This document shows positions 32,570 to 44,872 of a DNA stretch of 64,000 bases, piece by piece. This DNA is from Eunapius fragilis (taxonomy: Eukaryota; Porifera; Demospongiae; Spongillida; Spongillidae): the NCBI GenBank assembly GCA_963681505.1, contig OY811973.1:8405263-8469262 (forward strand), in the 5' to 3' direction. Numbering within the stretch: position 1 is the first letter of the stretch; each line of letters begins with the position of its first letter. The notes below the pieces were generated by a model that had not been told where the DNA came from, made no database searches, and saw only the letters and a list, made by a program, of their open reading frames with translations. The position numbers were made by a program, and so were the translations under genes.

Positions 32570-35500
32570 TCTGTATACATTATCATCAGTATCAGCATCA
32601 ACAGCATCATCTACTCCATCATCATCACCAGCCTTTGCTAATTCTGTACTTTCTGAACCAGTAGAGCTCACAAATTCATGTTTGTCCATCCAGTATAGAA
32701 CTGTAGGTCAAAGAAAATACCAGATTGAACAGGTGAAAAATATTTGAACCCACTTCAGGAAGCAAAACCTCATAACCAAAGGATATGCCATATCCCCACG
32801 TCATTATGTGTTGGCAATAGTACCCAGATATGTACGGTACATAATTGTCCTTGTTATAGGGTGCAAGTATATAACCATGTAGGTGTACATGATTACTACT
32901 TTATTGATGACTAACCAAATGATCCGGCAACACTTTGGATGCTCCAAAGTTGTCATGGAGGCAAGTTTTAACCTCTCACTCTTGCTACCATGTCTGTATA
33001 TCTTGTGCAAATTAGAATTTGTTTTCCCCTTTATTATAATGGTATGTACCTTCAATCGATCCATTTCTGCTTTGATATAGTTGAATATATCATCAGGGCT
33101 GTAAAGAATTTCCATGCAGAAATGTTTGCATAATTTACATATTCATACTTTACCTTGCATAGAAGGAATCTTGATCTTGTGCAGCAGAAACTAAAATATG
33201 TAAAAGATGTTAACCACAATGCATTTGTATTCAAACCTTTTAAACCTTAACTATGCGGATCACCTAATTCAAAAATGCCATATAGTTCATACGTACCTTC
33301 AGACATGTGGTTTTACTTCTCACGTATGTATTGTGCTACATTTGTTTCACTTTGCTTTGCATCTGAATCTAGAGTGATGCTATAGTATAAACATACAAAC
33401 TGAATATAATTTACTGACTTGCATCATCACTTCATTCTCTCTCAAAAATACCAGTAGCTGTAAATGAAATAATTTGAATAATGCTACCAAATATGAAACA
33501 CAGCACACCTGTTAGATCATCCGCTTCTTCCTCAACATCACAAGTATCTGCAGTAATATACGGAGTAGACAAGTACATCAAGGTATCTTGGCCTTGTTTA
33601 ATAAGAAATCAATTATAATTGGGGGGCAAAGAAATCTTTATGGACCCCATCCTCCACTACTGTAGAGCTTGAAGAGAGAATTACGAATCTGATTTTACTA
33701 TAAAAATCTGACTTAAGAGAGAAAGGATACGGGGGATTTAAGAAAAAGCAGGGGTACCACCCTACGCCCCTTACATTTTATTACCTTTTTCGTTTTCATT
33801 TGCTTCAGATTCACATGGGTTCACACCGATCGATTCCTCGCAGTTAAAGTAGCTAGTTAGGACCCAAGTACAACTTGTAAACCCTCGCTAAAACCTTGTG
33901 CATGTTTTAACCCGGTAATTAAACCTACTACACGTATTCTGGATGAGCCGGGTTAAAATGTTAACTACATCGCTCTAGGTTTTAGCGAGGAATCGATCGG
34001 TGGGACTCCCACGTGAATCTGAAGTGAAACAAAAAAAGATACGAAAATGCGATAAAATGTAAGGGGGGTAGGGTGGTACCCCCTTACGCTCTCGTTTTTG
34101 AATCCCTCGTATATGTTTTCTCTTGTATTAAAAGGAGATTCGTAACTCTTCAAGCTCTACAGTATTGGACGATGGGGTCCATGCAGATTCAGATTTCCTT
34201 GCCCCTCCCCCCCTCCCCCCCCCCCCCCCCCCGGATAACAATTATTATTCTGAGCCACAAGAATGTATCTCAGCCTCACAAGAATCTGCAGCTGTACTAA
34301 AAATTAGAGACAATAAAATTTATGCATGATCTTAATGTACCTTGTATATTTGTTGATATAAATACATGTTACATATACTGTACCTAAGATGTCAGACACT
34401 TATTTCTCCCTAACAGAGCCAGTGGTTGTACCAGAAAATGATGATGAATGAGGAGGCTGACTAAATACAGGCTGTCTTTGTTGTTGCATGAAGGCAAGTG
34501 TTCAATTTATCTGCCATTATAATTGTCATTACTGATGTAAAAGATAATTACTTACATTCAATTTCAAGAAGCCAATCTGTCCAGGACTGATTTTCCTTGG
34601 TTTCATGAAAATGACAAGCTGTCATACCTTTGCATTGCCCTTTCCATGAGTCCTTGGCTTTGAAGATGGCGCGGTCTGCCATTGACAATGGTCATGTCAC
34701 CAGGCCAGTTCTTTACTCATTCAGCAATTAAAATGCTTGTAAATTCTTGCCCATCTGTCATATTGCAATATTTTGGGTAAACCAAGATGTGCAAAAACTT
34801 TTGTTGCAAGGTTCCAGGCCACCTCCTTGCTACTCTTCAAATATTGCATGAAATTTAGACCAATGGTCCATGTAGTGTCTTATCCAGTTATATGGTCCAT
34901 CAGGTCGTCTATAAGGTTGACCTCGTAAATAAAATGAAAACAGCACTGTCAACGTTATTTTGCAATGCAAAAAAATAACTCACCTAACCTCTACTCATAA
35001 ATCCTGATGCAATGATGGGTTTAAGATTGCGCTGCATTTTTTGAGAACTTGCAAAGGGGACAAAGGCTCACAAACTTCTGCACAGCCGACCGAGGAAGAC
35101 ATTTATAGCATACTGAAATCTATAATTATAAAAACCATACACTATTACTATGATGTTTATGAAACAATTTCTATCAGTATACCACTGCAAGCGTTTTTTT
35201 TTTGTAACCTACGTGACCTCAGTGCACCCTATGAGGTTTGTCATAAAAATCTTCCACATAAGTCACAAGTAATAAATACTTATCACATTTTTCTAATGCT
35301 CACCTTTTTCTTGGCAGGCAACTGAACAGAGCACATCCGATAGACCAAACGCAGGATAGGACATTAGTGAAAATTTGCGTTACATTACCCAAAACTTGAA
35401 ATGGGATCACTATCGTTAAAAATCCCTTGCAACGATCTTGGTGCCCTTTGCTCTTGCTATCACTTTACTTCCTGATTTCTTTCCTGACATAAATACATCC

Positions 35501-35572
35501 ACCAAAAACTTCTGGATAGTGTCTTTTTGATCATCCATCGCATAATACGATCCGCTCTAAATAAGCCTAGGA
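32570..35572 (-). pseudogene. Decayed copy 1 of the KRBA2/Ginger-like integrase element
   Basis: The sequence tracks 46660-49799 in the same orientation almost throughout, from the ATC-rich segment (catcatctactccatcatca) to atccgctctaaata. Integrase-coding pieces recognisable in copy 2 (the DHWSKFH region, the SDNGREF region) are present at 34560-34920 but broken by substitutions, deletions and stops. The zinc-binding and N-terminal parts follow to 35572. It has one copy of the ~230-bp unit that copy 2 carries three times, and it is interrupted by a ~600-bp foldback at 33621-34232. The Ulp1/PHD end is missing. Confidence 0.7.
33621..34232. mobile_element. Long-arm foldback element inside integrase copy 1
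   Basis: Arms of ~240-290 bp are reverse complements: ggggggcaaagaaatc with ggaccccatc and gtagagcttgaag on the left, cttcaagctctac with gatggggtcc and gatttccttgccccc on the right. A second inner pair surrounds ctcgctaaaaccttgtg and gttttagcgag, with aacccgg/ccgggtt. The right end carries an expanded C run. aattataatt on the left and aattattatt just right of the end may be a ~10-bp target duplication, which with long arms would suggest a Mutator-like origin (tentative). Confidence 0.75.
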
Positions 35573-36084
35573 ATGCTTAGTCCAGGCCCGTAGGAGGCTC
35601 TAAATAAGTGGTCCGGCGGAAATGTAATGATATTCACAACAACAGGATACGCCTCCCCCAGCTATGAGGTATGGGGGAGCGCTGTAGGCTCCCCCATCGG
35701 GGTAGCCGCTATGCACACTTTTTAAGTCACAAAACATAGCATAATTGCGCAGTAACACTCCACTATGGTCCCTATACATGTATCAGTGCACTTTCGCTAT
35801 ACAATTCTGCTGCATGCCCAGTTATAAAGTCATTTGTAATTAAATCAGTCGTATACCGTATACCGCGTAACAGACAATTAATGACTTGTTCGATGCTGGG
35901 ACTTCTTGGGAGCTTTGCACAAAGACATTTAATGTAGTTTTAAGATTATATGTTTATATCCTGCTTGCGGCACCATCATAGCATTGACCACGGAGTTTTG
36001 CTATTGGAAGGTAACGAAGGTTCATTCTTGTCATTACATCCTTTGATTACGGCTACTATAGTTGCTGCTTCAATTGTATCTACT

Positions 36085-36358
36085 GCATACAAACCTAAAA
36101 ATTCTTCATAAACCGGCTATACATGTATGTCGTAACTCAATGTACTGTCTGAAATTAAATCTAATTTTGGGAAGTCCTATGTAAAACTAAATTTACATGT
36201 AGGTTACACACAGAAAACCTGCATATGAACCTAAAAATTGTTCATAAACCTGTTACATGTCGTAACTCATGGATCAGCTGTGTATGTGTCTGTAAATTAT
36301 AAATTTTAGGTAGTCCTATGTAAAAATAAATTTACGTATAGGTTATAGACACTGAAAC
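36085..36358. repeat. Tandem duplication, period ~136 bp
   Basis: gcatacaaacctaaaaattc (36085) and gcatatgaacctaaaaattg (36221) start two copies that continue through agtcctatgtaaaa and taggtta, with moderate divergence. Confidence 0.75.
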
Positions 36359-36856
36359 CGAGGGATCTGTTTCAATAAAAACTCAACCGGGCTGATACGT
36401 TAGAAAAATATGTAGAAAATAGAGGACGCAGCAGTGCGTGCATGGTGCACATATTTCCCTATTGAACCACTATCATGCAGTCAGTACCAGCTGGCAGGAG
36501 TTGTGCAATTCAGCATGGACCAAAATGCACGTACTATATATAGTAATGCTCATGCAGAGTAACAATGAGCAGCAATTGAATATTAAATGGAGGATTCTAA
36601 GTGCCAGGTGGAGGGACTCTAAGTGCCTGTGGGTGGGATTCTACGTGCCCAGGGCACTTACATATAGACTCAGTTAGAGTTCCTCTCGAGGTTTCTACCG
36701 CGTTTTTAGATACCCTATCTTATACCTGCAATCAGATTGCGCCAATCACCATGGTACTGATGGTAGAGGGGCTCCAGATACTGCCCGCGGACTAATGGCT
36801 TTATTTTTTTTTCTCCCGGGTCCAAAAGTTCGTAATCGCTTCAGTTCTTTAACTCG

Positions 36857-36986
36857 AAATGCAATTGATTGCGTTAATAAATATTTATACGCCAGTGCAA
36901 TCTCGAGATCGCGCAAACAAACCATGGATCCAAGGTTTGCGCAGGACAATCCCTGGATTGCGCAATTCCATGCTTCGCGCATAACA
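36857..36986 (-). repeat. Hairpin-rich repeat B, copy 1
   Basis: Contains gatcgcgcaaacaaaccatg, gatccaaggtttgcgc and caatccctggattgcgc, ending cttcgcgcataaca. Close relatives lie at 44579-44740 (opposite orientation) and 49938-50067 (same orientation). Confidence 0.75.
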
Positions 36987-37324
36987 TATACATATAACGC
37001 TTGTGGGTTTGATGCACTTATAAGGATTCAAGAACGCGTTGGCTCGTTTCCAATCCCGTTATGTATTATCTCTGGTTATGTATTTTTGATCGTGTATTAG
37101 TTGAATTTGAATTTCTTTGTATAACATAACTATGCATATAGCCGCGCCTCGAAACACGCGTACAGCCTCAAACCAGGCGTGCAGCCTACGTACAGTCTAG
37201 GAACCAGGCGACACTATAAATAGTACTTTATGACTTATGTATAGTTATCGGTTCACATTGTTTTAATGGTTTCACTTATCCGATGTATAGGATCACACAT
37301 TAATTAATAAAGGGCATCGATTCT

Positions 37325-39913
37325 TTAATAAAATCCCGCATCTCTTCTTAAAGTGCATATCTCCATCAAAGCTCCGTCACGAGCAAGCATAACAGAACCG
37401 TCCTTGGTAACACTTATTCCACTTAGATCAATGAACGTTATAATCTCTCCGTCGTTGTCGTAACTCGCGTGGGCTTCGTCAAAGCACGCGAGACACTCTC
37501 CCTCAATGGAAAACACATATAGACGTTCACGCTCGATGACGTAAATGTACCTATAGCGACAATCAGCAGCAACGCCAACGGGGTTCCTGAGGTTGTGATT
37601 GGGCCCAATTATGCTGTCCCCAAAAGTGTAGACCACAAAATAATTGTTACGGTCCTCTTTCATAACGTAGACCTTACCAAGCTTCTGCGAAACCACCAAT
37701 AGATTTTCATGTGCATCAACAGCAATGAAAAGGGTGTCCACCATTCCCTTCATCCTGTCATCCCAGTCGCGTATCTGGCCCTCGTGAGTGTAATCTGGAT
37801 TGAAGTACTGGATGCTGGTAGAATCGCCAACAAAGATTCTGCCCTTTCTGTTCACTGCAATGGACGTCGGACCTTCGAACTGTTCTCCGCCGTTTAATTT
37901 TAGGTTGAGCCTCTCAGGTTCATTCTGATTCATCTTCATCACCTGTACGCTACGGTTAATTTTGTCAGCAACGATGACACTATTGTCGGTGTCGATTGCG
38001 ATGCCTTCTGGAGACATGGGAACGTTGTCAACTCCAGTGCACAGGTAAGAGTCCGAATTTGACAGCGGCAGGGGGTTGAAGCAGTGATCGCCGAGTGCCA
38101 ACTTGTGTATCAAATTCCCCGCACTGTCCGTATAAACGCACAGGTTGCCACGGATCGCCACTCTCTTCGCCGTGACTACTGGTGTCCGCCACTGTGCAAA
38201 AAAAAAGTTGGCTGTGGTACAGACATCAGGCATGACAAGGATGTCTAGCGGGTCCATTGCGTCATCGTCGCGACCCTCTACTTTGAATGTCAGCCTATGC
38301 CATCCCAAATGATGAGTTAAAAGCTTGACAGTGTATGACCCGTTCGAACCCAGAGTTGTTGTGCAGGTCATGTTCACTGTGGATTGATTTGCGCTTCCTC
38401 TTTGGGTGGCCTGCGATGGATTGGCATGATTACCATGCTGATTGACTGATGGGGTAACCTGACCACCCTGATCATCATCTTGGCCACCTTGATCATCATC
38501 TTGGCCACCTTGATTAGCAGCTGGGTCAACTTGATCACCAGCATGATCAGCAGCTTGGTCACCAGCATGATCAGCATCACCGCCTTGATCATCCACATCA
38601 CCACCTTGATCAGCATCTACGTTACCTTGATCATCAATATCACCATTTCGATCAGCAGCTTGACCTTGTTGAAAATCTTGATGAAAAGCCTGATAACCTT
38701 GGTGAGCAATCAATGGAGTTATTTGTACGTCCAGTTCAGGAAGTTTCCCATCATAGTGCAAGCATGTTGCATAAACGTCAGTACACATTATTGCGAACAC
38801 AAATTCCCTCCCTGCAACGATCACAGCCTTGTCGATGTCTGCAGGTAATGTAAAGGCCTTATCCTTTGGTGCAACGAAGACTTTTCCAATCTCGTCGGTA
38901 AAATCGGGGATGTGTGCAGTTCTAACTTCAATAGTTTCAACTTCACAGCATCGAGAGGGAACGTTATACTGATAGGCTCCCTTCAGACTCACAAGAACGT
39001 CCCTGAATTTGGACCAGATCGAAAGGAATCCTGCCTCGCTGATCTGGCCGACATCGCTGCTGCACTCCAAGTGAGAGGCCACGATTTTCTCCATGTGCTC
39101 GCACTGCTCGAGTTGGGTCGCTATGCCTTTGCGCTTCGCATCGTGTATGTTTTCCAGATTTTCTAGCTGCCTTTTCTTCTCCTCGTTTAGTTTCCGTAGC
39201 GCCTCCTGAAAACCGTTCTCCACTTGCTGCCTCGCCGTCTTACTGTTCCTCTCAAGAGCGTCCTGCACCTTTCGAATTTCGCTGATAGCATCACCGAGCT
39301 CCTTGGCTACCTGTTTTACCCCCTCGGTGGCCAGCCGGATTGACTCTCTGCACCGCCAGAGGACTACGCTAATCTCCTCTCTTCGGTGATCTCCGTGTTT
39401 CTGTCTTGAGTCCGCCGCGCAGCTCTGGCAGATGAGGCAGTCGCAGGACCAGCAGTATAGTGACGCCTTCTTTTTGTGCTCCGGGCACCTCAGCGTCTTT
39501 AACTCGAGCTTCTCCGTGTCTTTAAGTAACTGGATAGCGTGTTTCTTTCTTGCCTTCCTGTGGTACTCATCACAGGTGTGGCAGAGGTACTTGGTGCAGT
39601 CCAGGCAGATGGATATCGCCGCAGCGTTCTCTTCGCATTCTTTGCACTCGGGTTGCGGAGCTACCATGGAAGACTTGGCCCCTACGACGAGGCGATCGAT
39701 GAGGGTCTCCAGGTTACCATTCTTCGGGAGAGACGCCACCGCGCCATCCACCAGGTGAAATTTGAAAGCGCACTTCTTGCAGTCGAATTCTAATTGATGC
39801 GAGCCTTCAAGGCACTGCTTGCAATAGACGTGGCGGCAGGGTAGCTCTTTGGGCTCGCGCAGAATATCGTTACAGAGGGAGCAACTGAAGTATTTGGTGA
39901 GCAAAGAATCCAT
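37325..39913 (-). CDS. TRIM-NHL protein, copy 2 (inverted paralogue)
   Basis: An intronless frame of 862 codons, ATG at 39911-39913, almost the same protein as the gene at 13471-16059 and with the same domain order: RING 11-48, B-boxes ~90-177, coiled coil ~186-285, filamin-like ~345-570, NHL propeller to the end. All RING and B-box ligands are kept, so it should be a working E3 ligase. Differences cluster in the Asp/Gln-rich insert (~418-500), which here has repeated ADHAGDQ and GGQDDDQ units, and at the extreme C-terminus (LRRDAGFY against LSGRDYE). Short 5' and 3' flanking blocks also match copy 1, so the duplication was of DNA or of a transcript with both untranslated ends. The frames on the opposite strand are shadows. 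Confidence 0.9.
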   Translation of the reverse strand: MDSLLTKYFSCSLCNDILREPKELPCRHVYCKQCLEGSHQLEFDCKKCAFKFHLVDGAVASLPKNGNLETLIDRLVVGAKSSMVAPQPECKECEENAAAISICLDCTKYLCHTCDEYHRKARKKHAIQLLKDTEKLELKTLRCPEHKKKASLYCWSCDCLICQSCAADSRQKHGDHRREEISVVLWRCRESIRLATEGVKQVAKELGDAISEIRKVQDALERNSKTARQQVENGFQEALRKLNEEKKRQLENLENIHDAKRKGIATQLEQCEHMEKIVASHLECSSDVGQISEAGFLSIWSKFRDVLVSLKGAYQYNVPSRCCEVETIEVRTAHIPDFTDEIGKVFVAPKDKAFTLPADIDKAVIVAGREFVFAIMCTDVYATCLHYDGKLPELDVQITPLIAHQGYQAFHQDFQQGQAADRNGDIDDQGNVDADQGGDVDDQGGDADHAGDQAADHAGDQVDPAANQGGQDDDQGGQDDDQGGQVTPSVNQHGNHANPSQATQRGSANQSTVNMTCTTTLGSNGSYTVKLLTHHLGWHRLTFKVEGRDDDAMDPLDILVMPDVCTTANFFFAQWRTPVVTAKRVAIRGNLCVYTDSAGNLIHKLALGDHCFNPLPLSNSDSYLCTGVDNVPMSPEGIAIDTDNSVIVADKINRSVQVMKMNQNEPERLNLKLNGGEQFEGPTSIAVNRKGRIFVGDSTSIQYFNPDYTHEGQIRDWDDRMKGMVDTLFIAVDAHENLLVVSQKLGKVYVMKEDRNNYFVVYTFGDSIIGPNHNLRNPVGVAADCRYRYIYVIERERLYVFSIEGECLACFDEAHASYDNDGEIITFIDLSGISVTKDGSVMLARDGALMEICTLRRDAGFY

Positions 39914-41912
<1,999 letters not shown>

Positions 41913-42165
41913 GTGTGTGTATGTGTGTGTGTGTGTAAGGGGGGATTGCAAATAGTGAGACAGACTAGACCTTAAACGAAGCCCCATTTCAATACACTAT
42001 ATGCTTTCTCATGCCATATCGAGACAGAGACATTTGCCCTCCATCAGAACATAAAACATTGTTTACTCACTAAAGAAAAATACATTACTGAGGCATAGCA
42101 ATTAGATTTCATGTTCAACCCAAATCAGAGTCAAGCTTTCAAGCCTCTGAGATTGACGGTGGTAT

Positions 42166-42195
42166 TGTGACTTAAGTCGAATGACTTAAGTCACA
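42166..42195. repeat. Hairpin gtgacttaagtc ... gacttaagtcac
   Basis: A 30-bp inverted repeat with a 4-6-base loop. Intergenic and isolated. Confidence 0.7.
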
Positions 42196-43087
42196 AATCT
42201 TAGTTACTAGTAATTATTTCACGCAGGCTTTCAAAACTTAGTTACCTTTCATGTGGCTGATTATGTACACTGATATAGATGCTACAAAATCAATGAATGT
42301 AGCAACGAAGCAGAGGCATGTAGTTTTTCCTTTCATGACGCATCCACTATATTGGCAAAGCATTCACTGTGCTTTCAACCGCACTAGACAGTTTCAGTTT
42401 CCATGCAATAGTACATAAACACAAATTGAAATAAATAACACATAAAATCTGAATCGTGTGCTCCGTGAGTCAGCTTGAAGATGCCGTTGTTGGTTGGGGA
42501 TCGTGTATCGTTCAGCGCAAACAAGGTACTGGGAAAAAAGCCTGCAAAGCAGAGGTTTGGCAGACTTTCTGCTACAAAGAACTGTATGGTGTGGTCCAAG
42601 AAACCCAAAGTACTGGGAGTAGTGTGAAATACTTCGTTCATTTTAGCAAGGTCACAGTATTGAATCATGTTCAGCCATGACTACATCATCTTCGATCTCC
42701 TCAACAGACCCAGCATTCTCCAGTACCTTAGAACTGTGAACGGATTCGCCGATTTTGACATCGTCCCAGTATACCCTCCATTTGCGCCCACGTCACTACC
42801 ATCTGAAGCTATTGGCTTTTGCATTAGCCCCGTAGCGTTGTATTGCTAGCTTTTTGCCGCTGCTGAAGTTGCCTGTACTCTGTCCCCAACCTTTGGCGCT
42901 TTCATTGTACCGAAGCGGAAATTTTCAGTACAACTGCTGCCCTATTTTTATTCACACCCCAACTCCAGGTAATGAAATTGGCAAAACACTTCCTGAATAC
43001 GATCATAAGTACTCTAGAGATCAATGTCAATAGGTTTTTAATGCAAATCACTCTAGCTCCACGAAAGACAAATCGAAAACAAAAATT

Positions 43088-43123
43088 GATAACCCCGGTT
43101 ATCGTACGATAACTGGGGTTATC
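43088..43123. repeat. 36-bp near-perfect palindrome
   Basis: gataaccccggttatcgt mirrored by acgataactggggttatc, with a single mismatch pair in the arms and no loop. Confidence 0.8.
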
Positions 43124-44039
43124 ATTGATCCATGTATGATTAATGTAGCTTACGTATCACTTTGGCAACTTTGGTTTGATCAAATGCCAATTATTCACCT
43201 TTGTTGGTGACCTTGCCAATTCCTCTTGAGTAAAAAAGAGGTCCAGAAGCATCAGTCCAAATATATATGGACTCTTTGCTGGTAACAGCATAACATCAAT
43301 TCCATTCACCTATACATTATACAGTTACATATGTGTTCAATGAAACACACTATGCAAAATTAAAATTCAATATACTATGTGTGTTTGCTCAAGAATTTCA
43401 GGTCTTGCTTCCTGGATCGATACGGAGGGTGTTGATGTAACTGTAACAAAGAATTGGTATCACACATTTCATTAAAATACTCTGCTTGTGTACCTGTAAA
43501 TGGAGATGGTGAAATAGCAAGAGCTGTACTTTGCTGCACTGCAATAGCTGGAGCTGGACCTTGCTGCACCAGTAGCTCCAGATGCTTGCAAATTGCTGCA
43601 GGAAAATTACAAATTTCGTAGGATTTTTTCAGTAAACGGCTTATAGAAAGTAAATGACAAAATCTGAAACATTCTAGAAACGAAGAATTACTAATAAATC
43701 TTAATTGCTGAACTTTCTTGCTTCTGAAATCAAACTAATAAAGCATCAATGCTCTGTTTAAATAGATATGCACTGATGGTGGCACAATTTTACACGATCC
43801 TTAAATTGAAAACATCAATGATGACCAATGTGTACACAGATATACCTATTGCCTTCATTAGCGTGTCCTTCTTACAAGAATCACTGACTTGTAATGATAT
43901 ACATCAGTTCATTGATTCAAACATGTCTATTATTGCGTGGCATACATTATATTAAAAGCCTTGAAATGGTTTCCGCTTTCTTATATGCCAGAAGACCGTG
44001 AATAATATTCCAGATTTCCCGGCATTATTATTTAGGAAT

Positions 44040-44260
44040 GCGAGGGGGTTCCGAAATTCCTAAGAGAAATGGCTGTGCTAAGGATGCCTATTTTCCTAAA
44101 GCTAGAGATGCTGAATTTCCTAGGAAATTTGGAGTGGGGGTGCCAAAATTCCTAGGAAAAATGACACGGGGGTACAAATTTTCCAGGGATTCAATTTTTC
44201 CTGTGACACCGGTGTCACGGGGAATTATGTCGCTAGGAATTTTGTCGCGGCGACAATATT
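44040..44260. repeat. Zone of recurring aattcctaggaa palindromes
   Basis: ttcctaagagaaat, tttcctaggaaatt, attcctaggaaaaatg and gctaggaattttgtcgc recur at ~40-70-base spacing, with tgacaccggtgtca also self-complementary. Possibly a degenerate foldback element. Confidence 0.5.
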
Positions 44261-44320
44261 TCTTAAGGAAGATTTGTTGCTTTAATGTGAGAGGTTTTTA
44301 AGAAACCTTTTGCCCACATG

Positions 44321-44492
44321 CACAGGGAAAATAATCGTGTTCCGGACCTTGGGTTTTAACCTATCGACCTTAGGATCTGTTCCATCAAACGTATTCAAAG
44401 TGCCTAAGACAACAGTGAATACATTTGATGGAACAGATCCCAAGGTTGATAGGATAAAACCCAAGGTCCGGAACACGATTTTTTTTCCTGTG
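44321..44492. mobile_element. Foldback MITE with ~80-bp arms
   Basis: Left arm cacagggaaaataatcgtgt, ccggaccttgggttttaacc, atctgttccatcaaacg; right arm is the reverse complement with few changes, leaving a loop of ~15 bases. No coding capacity. Confidence 0.85.
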
Positions 44493-44578
44493 ATGGCCCC
44501 CACTTGTATGGATTCTTCCACCCTACGCATGTTCCACGCACGTCTAGTTCGGTAGATAGTTGCATGATTCTCTATATA

Positions 44579-44740
44579 GCTGTTATGCGCGAAGCATGGA
44601 TTTGCGCAATCCCGGGATTGTCCTGCGCAAACCCTGGATCCATGGTTTGTACCACAAACCATGGATTGACCGCGCAATCCTCGGATTGCGCGTGCGCAAA
44701 CCATGGATCGGGACAATCCTGGGATTGTTCTTGCGCAAAG
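44579..44740 (+). repeat. Hairpin-rich repeat B, copy 2
   Basis: tgttatgcgcgaagcatgga, then gcgcaatcccgggattgtcc and gcgcaaaccctggatccatg, with several self-complementary words. It is longer than the other copies because the gcgcaaaccatgg module is repeated. Directly right of the foldback at 44321-44492. Confidence 0.75.
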
Positions 44741-44872
44741 TATAGATATGTACATGTACATGTTTAAGCGATGGTTTAAACGGAGAATGATTTTATTACA
44801 TCAAATGTGAAACGATGCATTGACTGGTATCATGTATGCGCGTGTACAAATAAAAGGCTATATTGTACAGTA

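Larger units (their letters stand above)
35573..37324. other. Intergenic stretch with a tandem duplication and a hairpin repeat
   Basis: Besides the two repeats listed separately, it holds cagcctcaaaccaggcgtgc-like partial repeats at 37165-37210. No gene is supported. Confidence 0.35.

Noticed and set aside
39432..39793. 108- and 84-codon frames opposite TRIM-NHL copy 2 (with equivalents opposite copy 1)
   Set aside because: Antisense shadows of a conserved coding sequence; they recur in both copies only because the sense strand is conserved.
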